A DNA stretch of 64,000 bases from the NCBI RefSeq assembly GCF_030811715.1, contig NZ_JAUSRH010000003.1, positions 434,001 through 498,000 of the forward strand. The letters are read 5' to 3'. This document shows positions 31,260 to 39,715 of the stretch, piece by piece; position 1 is the first letter of the stretch, and every line of letters starts with the position of its first letter. Below the pieces are notes generated by a model. The model saw only the letters and a list, made by a program, of their open reading frames with translations, did not search any database and was not told where the DNA came from. The position numbers and the translations under genes were made by a program. The stretch is from Sinomonas atrocyanea (GTDB taxonomy: Bacteria > Actinomycetota > Actinomycetes > Actinomycetales > Micrococcaceae).

Positions 31260-32315
31260 CTAGGAGAGGCCGTGCAGTGCGGCGTACTGGCCCAGGCTGT
31301 CCGAGCCGAGCGCGGCCGCCACGGCGGCGATGCCGGGACGGTCCGCGATGACGATGGACTGCCCGTCCGCCGAGGTGCCGGTCCCGGACGTCGGCAGCGT
31401 GAAGAAGACGTCCGACGACGGATCCGCATGCCGCAGCCCGTACGCGAGCACGGTCAGGCCCTCCGCGCCGAGGCCCGGATCGGTGACGAGGTGCGGGCCG
31501 ACCAGCCCGATCAGCGCGAGCGCCCCGGCTGGGTTCCCCACGCGGCCTTGGGCGAGGAGCTGGGCGATGACGGATCGGACGAAGGCCTGCTGGTCGCGTA
31601 CGCGCTGGTAGTCGCCGTCGGCGAAGGCGTGGCGCTCACGCACGAATTCGAGCGCGGCCTGGCCGTTGAGATGGTTGATCCCGCGGGTGAAGGCGTGGTG
31701 GGTGTCGAACGTCGCGGTGAACGCGACGGGCACGTCGACGTCGACCCCGCCGAGGGCGTCGGTGATCGCCTTGAAGCCGTCGAAGTCCAGCAGGGCCCAG
31801 TGGTCGATGCGGACGGAGAGGATCGAGCTGACGGTCGCGGCGGCGAGCTGGGGGCCGCCGAGGGCGAGGCTCGCGTTGACCTTCGACTCCCCGTGCCCGG
31901 GAACCGTCACCCAGGTGTCCCGCATGATCGAGATCCCGAACACCCGGCGGTGGTCCGCCTGGACGTGCAGGAGCATCATCATGTCGGCCCGCTGGTCTGC
32001 CGCGCCGCCGGCGGCGGCCTGGCGCGCGAGGGCGTCCCGTGCGCTGCCGCGGATGTCGCTGCCGAGGAGGAGGACGTTCATCGGCCCGGGACCAAGATCG
32101 GCCAGGGACGGGGCGGCCGTCGGGCTCGGGCGCACCGTCGGGCCCGCGGAGGCGGTCACGGGGGCGGCGGGCCCGGTCGCCGGGGGCCGGGTGAGCGCCA
32201 GCCAGCCGACGGCCCCGCCGATCAGCACGAGGAGCGCCGCCGCGGCGAGCAGGACGCGCGCGCGGACCCGCCGCCGTCGTGCGCCGCGATCCCCTCCGGA
32301 GCCGGGCCCAGCCAT
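31260..32315 (-). CDS. LCP-family protein, short form
   Basis: The 351-residue product is a second LCP protein: a basic N-terminus ([11 protein letters not shown]), one membrane helix ([21 protein letters not shown]), a Pro/Ala linker and an LCP domain with [12 protein letters not shown] and [26 protein letters not shown], ending without a LytR_C domain. IMRD replaces the usual FPRD of this position. The ATG at 32315 is chosen because it directly precedes the basic helix cap and is preceded by GGGAGGGTGGGG. The frame is open upstream through the terminator of the preceding gene. Confidence 0.88.
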   Translation of the reverse strand: MAGPGSGGDRGARRRRVRARVLLAAAALLVLIGGAVGWLALTRPPATGPAAPVTASAGPTVRPSPTAAPSLADLGPGPMNVLLLGSDIRGSARDALARQAAAGGAADQRADMMMLLHVQADHRRVFGISIMRDTWVTVPGHGESKVNASLALGGPQLAAATVSSILSVRIDHWALLDFDGFKAITDALGGVDVDVPVAFTATFDTHHAFTRGINHLNGQAALEFVRERHAFADGDYQRVRDQQAFVRSVIAQLLAQGRVGNPAGALALIGLVGPHLVTDPGLGAEGLTVLAYGLRHADPSSDVFFTLPTSGTGTSADGQSIVIADRPGIAAVAAALGSDSLGQYAALHGLS

Positions 32316-32373
32316 GTCCCCACCCTCCCCCGAGGCGTCCGGCCGCGGAAGTGCCATTGGCCCCGGGCAGGGA

Positions 32374-32412
32374 GAAGGGCGCCGTCCCAGCGGTGCTGGA
32401 ACGGCGCCCTTC
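32374..32412. terminator. Terminator of the 58-residue protein gene
   Basis: GAAGGGCGCCGT (32374-32385) pairs with ACGGCGCCCTTC (32401-32412), and CCAGC/GCTGG extends the stem inside. It lies 22 bases beyond the minus-strand stop at 32434. Confidence 0.75.
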
Positions 32413-32433
32413 GTGACCTCTGGGGGGCTTCCC

Positions 32434-32610
32434 TCAGGCGAGGTCGCCGACGTGGACGGTGAAGACGTCCGGGCCGCTGCGGGTGACCCTGACATGGTCG
32501 CGGTGCGCGCCGGCGACCGTGGACACGTGCGAGACGGCCTCCTCGAGCGTGTGGTCGACGGTCGAGGGATCCCAGATCTTGAGGGTCACGGAGTGAGAGT
32601 CGAAAGTCAT
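32434..32610 (-). CDS. Small conserved-looking protein, 58 residues, unknown function
   Basis: A short frame reads [20 protein letters not shown] and ends [17 protein letters not shown] before a TGA. Strong third-position GC, AGAGAAGG about ten bases before the ATG and a clean terminator right after the stop support a real gene. The pattern looks like a small beta-alpha-beta domain. I do not recognise the family. Operator-like TAGACCGGT sites lie 74-140 bases upstream, in its probable promoter region. Confidence 0.7.
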   Translation of the reverse strand: MTFDSHSVTLKIWDPSTVDHTLEEAVSHVSTVAGAHRDHVRVTRSGPDVFTVHVGDLA

Positions 32611-32683
32611 GCGCTGAATGCCTTCTCTGGTATCAGGGGTGGCCCTGGCAGCCTCCTCGTTGAGCCTGCCCGGCCATCATAGC

Positions 32684-32693
32684 TAGACCGGTA
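32684..32693. promoter_or_regulatory. Half copy of a TetR-type operator
   Basis: TAGACCGGTA shares nine bases with the perfect palindrome at 32734-32749, 53 bases away. It lies where the promoter of the 58-residue protein should be. Confidence 0.4.
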
Positions 32694-32733
32694 CGGCGAC
32701 GTGGCCGTTCTGTGACACACTCAACACCCTCGT

Positions 32734-32749
32734 GATAGACCGGTCTATC
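32734..32749. promoter_or_regulatory. Perfect 16-base palindrome, TetR-type operator
   Basis: GATAGACCGGTCTATC is its own complement. A TAGACCGGTCTA core is typical of TetR/AcrR operators. It overlaps the stop codon of the SDR gene and lies upstream of the 58-residue protein gene. No TetR gene is in this part of the window. Confidence 0.6.
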
Positions 32750-33542
32750 CCTCGCGCCACGCATCGTCGGTGAGGTGGGATCCGGCCTGCGGCCCCATCT
32801 GCAGCATCCCGCCGTCCACGGTCCACGACGCGCCAGTCACATACGCCGACGCGGGCGAGGCGAGGAAGGCGATGACTGCGGCGACCTCGCGGGCGTCGCC
32901 CGGCCGGCCGAGCGGCACCCCCGGCCGGTGGACGGTGCGTGGATCCTCGTCCTCCTGCCCGGTCATCGGCGTGGCGATCTCTCCCGGGGCCACGGAGTTG
33001 GCGGTGATCCCGGCGGCCCCGAGCTCGAGCGCCATGGTCTTGATGAGGCCCCCGAGGCCGTGCTTGGCCGCGTCGTAGGCGGAGGATCCAACCCGCGGCT
33101 GGTGCTCGTGCACGCTCGTGACCGCGATCAGGCGGCCGCCGGAGCCCTGGGCGACCATGCGCCGCGCGGCGCGCTGGAGGCAGACGAAGGGCCCGTCGAG
33201 GTCGGTCGCCACGATCCCGCGCCAGCGCCCGTAGTCCATCTCGAGGAACGGCACGTTGGCCCCGGTGCCGGCGTTGTTCACGAAGACGTCGAGGCGCCCG
33301 AGCTGGTCCGCGAGCGAGTCCACGGTGTCCGCGCAGCGCGGGGCGTCGGAGGCGTCGAACTGCTCGACGACGGCGCGCCGGCCGGCCGCCCGCACGGCGT
33401 CTGCGGTGCGTTCGGCGCCGTCGCGGTCAGTGTGCCAGGTGATGCCGACGTCGAGCCCCGCCTCGGCGAGCGCGACGGCGGTGGCCCGGCCGATCCCGGA
33501 GTCCGATCCGGTGACTATGGCGGTGCGCGGTTCGAAGGGCAT
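32745..33542 (-). CDS. Short-chain dehydrogenase/reductase (SDR)
   Basis: The 265-residue classical SDR has the cofactor motif TGSDSGIG near the N-terminus, NNAG, the catalytic Ser in VTSVHEHQ, YDAAK as the Tyr-x-x-x-Lys, and a C-terminal GASWTVDGG. It resembles 3-oxoacyl-ACP reductase-like or sugar dehydrogenase-like members; substrate unknown. AGGAGG lies just before the ATG. The stop codon overlaps a perfect TetR-type palindrome. Confidence 0.92.
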   Translation of the reverse strand: MPFEPRTAIVTGSDSGIGRATAVALAEAGLDVGITWHTDRDGAERTADAVRAAGRRAVVEQFDASDAPRCADTVDSLADQLGRLDVFVNNAGTGANVPFLEMDYGRWRGIVATDLDGPFVCLQRAARRMVAQGSGGRLIAVTSVHEHQPRVGSSAYDAAKHGLGGLIKTMALELGAAGITANSVAPGEIATPMTGQEDEDPRTVHRPGVPLGRPGDAREVAAVIAFLASPASAYVTGASWTVDGGMLQMGPQAGSHLTDDAWREG

Positions 33543-33611
33543 GGTGTTCCTCCTGCTGGTCGGGATGCCCCTCGGCTACCCGCGGCCGCCGGCGGCAAAC
33601 CTCGCCGCGGG

Positions 33612-34637
33612 TCAGCGGCGCCTGCCGGTCCATTCGAGCAGCCTCTCCAGCGGCCACGTCGTGACGATCCTCTCGGCCGGAACCCCGTTCGCCTCGGCGC
33701 GGGCGGCACCGTACTGGAGGAAGTCCAGCTGGCCCGGCGCATGGGCGTCGCTGTCGATGCTGAACAGGCACCCGGCGTCGAGCGCCACCTGGACGAGCCG
33801 GTCCGGGGGGTCCTGCCGCTCGGGACGCGAGTTGATCTCGACGGCGACCCCCGCCTCGGCGCACGCGGCGAACACCCGCTCGGCGTCGAACTGGGACTCG
33901 GGGCGCGGGCCGCGGCCTCCGCGCAGCAGGCGGCCCGTGCAGTGCCCGAGCACGTCCGTGTGGGGGTCCTCGACCGCGGCGAGCATGCGCCGCGTCATCG
34001 GGCCGGACTCGGAGCGCAGCTTCGAGTGCACGCTCGCCACCACGACGTCGAGCCGGCCGAGCAGCTCCGGCGTCTGGTCCAGCGCGCCGTCCTCGAGGAT
34101 GTCCACCTCGATGCCGGTGAGCAGCCGGAATCCGGCCGCGTCGCCGGAGGCGTTCACCTCGGCCACGGCATCGATCTGCCGACGGAGCCGTTCGGCGTCG
34201 AGCCCGTGGGCGATCGTCAGGCTCGGCGAATGGTCGGTGAGGGCCTGGTACTCGCGGCCGAGCCAGCGGGCTGCCTCGGCCATCTCGGCCAGCGGAGAGC
34301 CGCCGTCGGACCAGTCGGAGTGGGCGTGCAGGTCGCCGCGCAGCTGGCGGCGGATCACCTCTCCGCCCTCGGCCAGGGGCGCCGCAGAACGCTCCCTGAG
34401 CTCGCGCAGGTAGGCGGGGACACCGCCGTCGACCGCCTCGCGCACCACGGCGTAGGTGCGCTCCCCGATCCCCTTGACCCGGCGCAGGCTGCCCCCGCGT
34501 GCCCGGGATGCGACGTCCTCGGGTGCCATCGCGGCCACGATGCCGGCTGCGGCCCGGAACGCCTTGACGCGGTAGCCTTCGGCCTGCTCGCGCTCGAGCC
34601 AGAACGCGATCTCGCGCAGCGCCTCGACGGGGTCCAT
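33612..34637 (-). CDS. PHP-domain protein with N-terminal helix-hairpin-helix region
   Basis: The 341-residue product has a Pol X-like helix-hairpin-helix domain (residues 1-95, RVKGIGERTYAVV) and a PHP metal-dependent phosphoesterase domain starting DLHAHSDWSDG, with further ligands in DHS, GIEVDIL, HSK and the late DSDAHAPGQ. It looks like the C-terminal half of bacterial PolX without the polymerase palm. A role in DNA repair or phosphate ester hydrolysis is possible but unproven. GGAGG is seven bases before the ATG. It starts two bases after the EamA stop. Confidence 0.85.
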   Translation of the reverse strand: MDPVEALREIAFWLEREQAEGYRVKAFRAAAGIVAAMAPEDVASRARGGSLRRVKGIGERTYAVVREAVDGGVPAYLRELRERSAAPLAEGGEVIRRQLRGDLHAHSDWSDGGSPLAEMAEAARWLGREYQALTDHSPSLTIAHGLDAERLRRQIDAVAEVNASGDAAGFRLLTGIEVDILEDGALDQTPELLGRLDVVVASVHSKLRSESGPMTRRMLAAVEDPHTDVLGHCTGRLLRGGRGPRPESQFDAERVFAACAEAGVAVEINSRPERQDPPDRLVQVALDAGCLFSIDSDAHAPGQLDFLQYGAARAEANGVPAERIVTTWPLERLLEWTGRRR

Positions 34638-34639
34638 CC

Positions 34640-35596
34640 CTATCCCTCCATCCTTGCCGCTTCCGCGGACGCCCGGCACCGCCGCCCCGCGAGCGCGGGG
34701 AGCGGAACGGTGAGCACGGCGAGGCCCACCAGGATCAGGGCCATCCCTGCCCAGCCGGCGGGTGCCAGCCTCTCCCCCACGAGGGCGACGGCGAGGACCG
34801 CCGCCACTACCGGCTCCGCCAGTGAGGCCGTGGTGGCCACGCTGGCCGGTACTCGGGCCAGGCCCCAGCCGAACAGGACGTAGCCCAGGAACATCGGCAC
34901 GACGGCGAGGTAGGCGCCCACGGCCGCGTTTCCCCACGAGACGAGGAATGCCCCTCCGGTGCATGCGAGCACCGTCAGCAGCCCCACGGCCGCAACCGCG
35001 AAGGTGGCACCCAGGGCCGCCCGGTCGCCCACGCCGCTCCGGATCAGCCGGTGGCACGTGAACGAGTAGAGGGCGTACGACGCCGCGGCCGCGGCTCCGA
35101 GCGCGACCCCCGCCAGGGTCTGGGCTGCTTCGCCCGCCCCCGGTGCGGCGCCGGTTCCCCGCGAGAGGCACAGGAGCACCGCGCCCGCGATCCCGGCGAC
35201 CGCCCCGGCGGTCCACCGGGCCGAGAGCCGGCGTCCCTCCACGAGGCGCTCGAGCACGCGGGCGGCCACGGGGGCGCCGCCGATCGAGACGGCGGTGCCG
35301 ACCGCCACGCCGGCGAGCCGCATGGAGGTGTAGAACGTGAGCGCGTAGACGAGCACGGCCGTTCCCCCGGCCGCGACCACCGGCCACGAGCGGACCAGGG
35401 CGCGCCGGTGCCTGGCGATCTGCCGGCTGGCGGTCCCCGCGAGCAGGAGGCCGCCGAACCCCATGGAGGCGGCCCCGACGGCGAGCGGCGCCACCGACGG
35501 GGCGAGCGCGGAAGCCGTGCCCGTGGTCCCCCACAGGACGGAGGCGCCGAGCACGCAGGCCACGCCGAGCGCATGGTCGCGGCGTGGACGGCTCAC
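34640..35596 (-). CDS. EamA-family (DMT) transporter
   Basis: The 318-residue product has ten membrane helices in two EamA repeats, from ALGVACVLGASVLWGTTGTAS to WAGMALILVGLAVLTVPL. Such proteins export metabolites or amino acids; substrate unknown. The GTG at 35596 has GGAAGG six bases upstream. Its stop is two bases from the PHP start, so the two form an operon. Confidence 0.88.
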   Translation of the reverse strand: MSRPRRDHALGVACVLGASVLWGTTGTASALAPSVAPLAVGAASMGFGGLLLAGTASRQIARHRRALVRSWPVVAAGGTAVLVYALTFYTSMRLAGVAVGTAVSIGGAPVAARVLERLVEGRRLSARWTAGAVAGIAGAVLLCLSRGTGAAPGAGEAAQTLAGVALGAAAAASYALYSFTCHRLIRSGVGDRAALGATFAVAAVGLLTVLACTGGAFLVSWGNAAVGAYLAVVPMFLGYVLFGWGLARVPASVATTASLAEPVVAAVLAVALVGERLAPAGWAGMALILVGLAVLTVPLPALAGRRCRASAEAARMEG

Positions 35597-35652
35597 CTCG
35601 TACCTTCCGTTCGGGCGGGCGTCCCCGGATCGGAGGGCCCGTGGCCCCCACG

Positions 35653-37152
35653 CTACGCCGCGATGACCGCCGATGTCGCCAGGACGGTGCCCTTGGCCTC
35701 GAGGGCCTGAGCGGCGAGGTGCGCCGCCGCGGCCACGGCGGCGTTCGTCTCGAAGCCGCGCTTCTTCACCTGTGCGGCCTCGGTGAGGGTCTGCGGGCTG
35801 CTGCCCGTGAGGAACCGCCAGCCTGCCACCTCGGTCGCGCCGTTCCAGCTGGCGAAGGCCTGCATCGTGGAGCCGTTCCCCGTCACGACGGCGACGTCGG
35901 GCCGCGTCGTCGGGGTCGCGGACCAGACGTGGCGGTACGCCCGATAGCAGCCGCCGCCGATCCCGGTGGCCTCGGCGACAGGCGTGCCGTCCGCCGTGAA
36001 CTCGGTGGCGGCGGGGTCCGAGCCCCAGCCGACGAGGTAGTGGCCGTTGTCGAGGAACTGGACGTTGCCCATGGCGTTGCCGCGGTGCCCGCCCCGCTGG
36101 AGGGCGAGCCTGAGCGTGACCGTGCGTGCACGCTCGTCGACCGCGAGGACCAGTCCCCGTGAGGTCCCGGTCGTGCCGTCCTTGTAGTGGTTGTCGAACA
36201 TGCTGATGAGGCCGCCGGGGCGCTGGCGGACATCGTGCTGCCACGCGAAGGCGGCCGAGGCCGGGATCGTGAAGTCGTTCCGCGCCCCGCCCAGCCGCCA
36301 GGCCACCGAGCCGTCGGGGGCCACGAGGTACGCGGCGTGGGTGTGGCGCGCCGAGACCAGGTACCCGTCCGCGCGGCGGTCGACGGAGTTGACGTGGAAC
36401 GGGTCGAAGGCCGTCGCGGCGCTCACCCCGTTGGCCGTCGGATCGTCCGCAGGCTTCACGAAGGACTCGGCCAGACCGATGTGCTGGGACGCGGTCCAGT
36501 CGAAGAGCACGGCCCCAGTCGCGACGTCGACCTCCTGCACGTGGCAGTCGTACATGTAGCCCGCGGTGGGTCCGCCGAGCGCGGAGAGGTCGGCCCGAAC
36601 CGTGGGGTAGCAGGTGAGCAGGGCCGTGCCGGCGGCGGTGAGGGTGAACTCATGGAGGTCGGCCTTGAGGCCGTTCCCGGCCGAGACCTGGGCGATAGTC
36701 GTGTAGGCCGTGTCCTTGATGATGCCCGTTCCCTCCCCGTGGCCGCCGATCCCCGTGCCGGACCAGTAGGTGAGGACAGGCTCGCCGCGGTAGGCCTGCA
36801 CGCGCAGGTCCGTGACGCCGGCCCCGGTGGGCTCCATCCAGACGGGGGCACCGGCGTTGTCCATGATCAGGCCGTTCGTCCCGTGCCCCATGGGCCCCGT
36901 GAACAGCAGCCCAGGGGCGGTCGGGCCCGCCGTCCAGATGCTCACGCGCGGCGCCGTCAGCTTGGTGGTGACGAAGGTCCGGTCGGGCGGCCCGGCCGCC
37001 GCGGAGGCCGAGGGGCTGGGCGCCGGCGCGGCGGCCGCGGCGCTCGGGGGAAGGGGGAAGATGCTCGACCGGGCAACCCCGGCGCCGGCTACAGCGCCGA
37101 CGACGGCGATCCCCGCGCCCTGGAGGAAGTGGCGGCGGCTGACCCTGACCAT
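35653..37152 (-). CDS. Tat-exported arylsulfotransferase-family protein
   Basis: The 499-residue product has a twin-arginine signal (VSRRHFLQGAGIAVVGAVAGAGVA), an Ala/Pro-rich linker, and a beta-propeller domain of the arylsulfotransferase (ASST-like) type. Features include MDNAGAPVWMEP, YDCHVQEVDVATGAVLFDWTAS, DPFHVNSVDRR and AFAWQHDVRQRPGGLISMFDNH. The family transfers sulfate between phenols in some bacteria; in actinobacteria the role is mostly unknown. TACACT (37159-37164, complement) stands six bases before the ATG. It is divergent from a LysR regulator, 90 bases away. Confidence 0.85.
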   Translation of the reverse strand: MVRVSRRHFLQGAGIAVVGAVAGAGVARSSIFPLPPSAAAAAPAPSPSASAAAGPPDRTFVTTKLTAPRVSIWTAGPTAPGLLFTGPMGHGTNGLIMDNAGAPVWMEPTGAGVTDLRVQAYRGEPVLTYWSGTGIGGHGEGTGIIKDTAYTTIAQVSAGNGLKADLHEFTLTAAGTALLTCYPTVRADLSALGGPTAGYMYDCHVQEVDVATGAVLFDWTASQHIGLAESFVKPADDPTANGVSAATAFDPFHVNSVDRRADGYLVSARHTHAAYLVAPDGSVAWRLGGARNDFTIPASAAFAWQHDVRQRPGGLISMFDNHYKDGTTGTSRGLVLAVDERARTVTLRLALQRGGHRGNAMGNVQFLDNGHYLVGWGSDPAATEFTADGTPVAEATGIGGGCYRAYRHVWSATPTTRPDVAVVTGNGSTMQAFASWNGATEVAGWRFLTGSSPQTLTEAAQVKKRGFETNAAVAAAAHLAAQALEAKGTVLATSAVIAA

Positions 37153-37220
37153 GCCTCCAGTGTAGGAATGGGCGCCTGTGCGCCACAGGGCCCCCAGCTG
37201 TGCTCCAGCTGAGCGCGGGA

Positions 37221-37240
37221 CGCCAGACCATATGCTGGCG
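37221..37240. promoter_or_regulatory. Inverted repeat over the lysR-type gene -10 element
   Basis: CGCCAG (37221-37226) and CTGGCG (37235-37240) are inverted around ACCATATG and overlap the -10 TATGCT (37231-37236). The place fits an autoregulatory site for the LysR protein that could also act on the divergent ASST gene. Confidence 0.45.
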
Positions 37241-37242
37241 AT

Positions 37243-38130
37243 ATGTCTGTGCAGGATTGGGACCTGAGGCACTACCGGTTCCTCGCGGCGCTCGCCGCGG
37301 AAGGCAGCATCGGCAGCGCCGCGCGCCTCATCGGGATGGCCCAGCCCAACGCCTCGCGCCTGCTCGAGCAGATGGAGCGCCAGGCGGGGTTCCCCTTGGC
37401 CCGGCGCACCCCCCGGGGGACGCAGCTGACGGACCGGGGCCGGGTGGTCGCAGGGCTCGCGGCGGAGGTCGTCGGCGCCGCCGAGAACGTGGGCCGCGCG
37501 GTCGGTGCCCTCGAGGGCGGCCGGGGGACCCTGCATCTGTGCGCCTCGCTCACGGTCGCCGAGCACCTCATGCCCGGCTGGCTGGCAACGGCCCAGCAGC
37601 GCCTGCACGGAGTGAGCACAACGCTCGACGTCGGGAACTCGGACGAGGTGTTCGACCGGCTGCGCTCCGGGGCCGCCGACCTCGGCTTCGTGGAGGGCCC
37701 CACCGTGCAGACGGGGTTCCGCTACCTCGATGTGGGCAGGGACGAGCTGGTCGTCGTCGTGCGCCCGGACCATCCGTGGGCGGCCGACGGCGAGGTGTCC
37801 CCCGCCGCCGTCGCCTCGGCCGGGCTCGTGGTGCGGGAGCCCGGATCGGGAACCCGGCAGATCACGGATCTGGCGCTCGCCGCGCACGGGGCTGGTGACC
37901 GGTTCGAGGTCGGCAGCAACGCGGCGCTGGCCGCGAGCGTCGCGGCGGGGCTGGGGCCCGGCGTGGTGAGCAGGCTCGCGGTGCAGGCGGCGCTGCGCGG
38001 CGGACGCCTCGTCGAGGTGCCCACCCCGGGGCTCCGGCTCGGGCGGGTGCTGCGCGCGGTATGGCGGGCGAGCGGGCCCCTCCATCCGGCCGCCGCGGAC
38101 TTCCTGCGCATCGTCGTGGACCGGCACTAG
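37243..38130 (+). CDS. LysR-family transcriptional regulator
   Basis: The 295-residue product has an N-terminal winged helix-turn-helix (LRHYRFLAALAAEGSIGSAARLIGMAQPNASRLLEQMERQ) and a periplasmic-binding-like effector domain (GRGTLHLCASLTVAEHLMPGWL...). The ATG follows TATGCT (37231-37236) by six bases, so the transcript is probably leaderless. It is divergent from the ASST-family gene, its likely target. Effector unknown. Confidence 0.93.
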   Translation: MSVQDWDLRHYRFLAALAAEGSIGSAARLIGMAQPNASRLLEQMERQAGFPLARRTPRGTQLTDRGRVVAGLAAEVVGAAENVGRAVGALEGGRGTLHLCASLTVAEHLMPGWLATAQQRLHGVSTTLDVGNSDEVFDRLRSGAADLGFVEGPTVQTGFRYLDVGRDELVVVVRPDHPWAADGEVSPAAVASAGLVVREPGSGTRQITDLALAAHGAGDRFEVGSNAALAASVAAGLGPGVVSRLAVQAALRGGRLVEVPTPGLRLGRVLRAVWRASGPLHPAAADFLRIVVDRH

Positions 38131-38148
38131 CCGACGTACTCTGGGCGC

Positions 38149-39003
38149 ATGGTCCCCTCAGCGGCGGCCGCCCGGGCGCTGGGCGCGCTCGCAGTCCTCG
38201 CCTGCGCCGCCGGCTGCTCGCCCGCGGCTCCCCCTGCCGCGCCGAGCCCGGCAGGTCCGATCGCCGCCGCCGTCGACCAGTTCCGCGACGAGTACGCCGC
38301 CGGTTCCATCGTCGTCCAGATCACCGACACCGGCGGCACCCCCTTCACGGTGGTCCGGGCCGAACTGGCCGATCCCCGGTTCCAGGACGGCACCGCATGG
38401 GCCGGCTCGGCGGACTTGTCCGCCGGCCAGACCCTGAGCCTTCCCGCAGCCCTCGCAGCCGCCAGCTGCGGACGCCAGACGTCCGACGCCGCGCCCTCCG
38501 TCCGCGTCCGGCTCGCCGACGGCACGGACCACACGGTGCCCGCAGCCGACCCGCACGGGGTGCTGTCACGGCTCCACGGCGAGCAGTGCTTCGTCCAGCA
38601 GGCCGCGGACGCCGTGCGGCTGAGGCTCGAGGAGACGCTCGGAGCGGGCAGCACCCCTGGGACCGCGGTCCTGACCCTCGTCGCGGACCCGCCCGCCGCG
38701 CCGTCCGGGACCCCGCCGCAGGCAGTCCTCACCTCAGTGGCCGGCACGACCCTCCTCGGCGAGGACCCGGGGCGGCCGTGGCCGCACGGCGTCGTCCTCG
38801 CCCCCGGGACGAGACTCCCGCTCGCGGTGCGCCCCGCCCGCTGCGACCCGCACGCGGTCGCCGAGGACAAGGTCGGCACGCTCATCCCCGTCACGCTCGA
38901 GGTCGGCGGGGCCACCGGCGTGGTCAGGGTCCCCGCCTCCCCGGCACTGCGGGCCGCCCTCTACCGCTTCGTCGCCCGCGCCTGCGGCTGGCCGTCGGGC
39001 TAG
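38149..39003 (+). CDS. Putative lipoprotein of unknown function
   Basis: The 284-residue product has a short hydrophobic signal ending LACAAGCSPAAPPAAP, a probable though not ideal lipobox. Two beta-rich halves follow, each with cysteines (AAASCGRQ, GEQCFVQQ, PARCDPHA, ARACGWPSG). I do not recognise the family. TACTCT (38137-38142) stands six bases before the ATG. It lies between the LysR regulator and peptide deformylase, each apparently with its own promoter. Confidence 0.75.
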   Translation: MVPSAAAARALGALAVLACAAGCSPAAPPAAPSPAGPIAAAVDQFRDEYAAGSIVVQITDTGGTPFTVVRAELADPRFQDGTAWAGSADLSAGQTLSLPAALAAASCGRQTSDAAPSVRVRLADGTDHTVPAADPHGVLSRLHGEQCFVQQAADAVRLRLEETLGAGSTPGTAVLTLVADPPAAPSGTPPQAVLTSVAGTTLLGEDPGRPWPHGVVLAPGTRLPLAVRPARCDPHAVAEDKVGTLIPVTLEVGGATGVVRVPASPALRAALYRFVARACGWPSG

Positions 39004-39030
39004 CACCGCCCGCCCGCCTAGGCTTGCCCC

Positions 39031-39708
39031 ATGAGCACCCGATCCCCAGCCCACCGGACCGCAGCCCCGGAGAGCGACTGGTCCGCGGCCCGCATCGCCG
39101 AGGCCGCCGCCGAGCTCGTGGCCGCGGACGGCCTTCCGCCGATCGTGCAGGCGGGGCACCCCGTCCTGCGGACCCGGGCCCTGGCCTTCGAGGGCCAGCT
39201 CGACGCCGAGCTCCTCGACGCCCTGGTCCTCCTCATGCGCCGCACCATGCACGCGGCGCCCGGCGTGGGCCTCGCCGCGCCCCAGATCGGCCTCCCGCTG
39301 CGGCTGGCCGTGCTCGAGGACACGTGGGCGTCCGACGAGGAGTCGGCCCGCGCGCGCCACCGCGTACCCCTGCCGTTCCTCGCCATGCTCAATCCGGCCT
39401 ACACGCCGGTCGGGGACGGGCGCGCCGGCTTCTATGAGGGCTGCCTCTCCGTGCGCGGCTACACCGCCGTGGTGCGCAGGGCCGACGTCGTCCGGGCGCA
39501 GTGGACCGCCCCTGACGGCGCCGCCCGGTCGGCGGAGTTCACCGGCTGGCAGGCCCGCATCGTCCAGCACGAGACCGACCACCTCGCCGGAACCCTGTAC
39601 CTGGACCGTGCGGAGCCGCGGTCGCTGTGCGCCAACGAGGAGTACACGGCCCGCTGGGCCCAGCCGACCCCTGAGCGCGCCGCGCGGGCCCTCGGCTTCT
39701 CGGCGTAG
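39031..39708 (+). CDS. def: Peptide deformylase
   Basis: Def removes the formyl group from nascent proteins. The 225-residue product has all three motifs: GVGLAAPQIG, EGCLSVRG with the metal Cys, and QHETDHLAGTLY with the two metal His and catalytic Glu. It carries an N-terminal extension of about 45 residues. TAGGCT (39019-39024) lies six bases before the ATG. The stop is seven bases from the stop of the convergent S9 peptidase gene. It may be one of several deformylases in the genome. Confidence 0.94.
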   Translation: MSTRSPAHRTAAPESDWSAARIAEAAAELVAADGLPPIVQAGHPVLRTRALAFEGQLDAELLDALVLLMRRTMHAAPGVGLAAPQIGLPLRLAVLEDTWASDEESARARHRVPLPFLAMLNPAYTPVGDGRAGFYEGCLSVRGYTAVVRRADVVRAQWTAPDGAARSAEFTGWQARIVQHETDHLAGTLYLDRAEPRSLCANEEYTARWAQPTPERAARALGFSA

Positions 39709-39715
39709 CCCGCTC

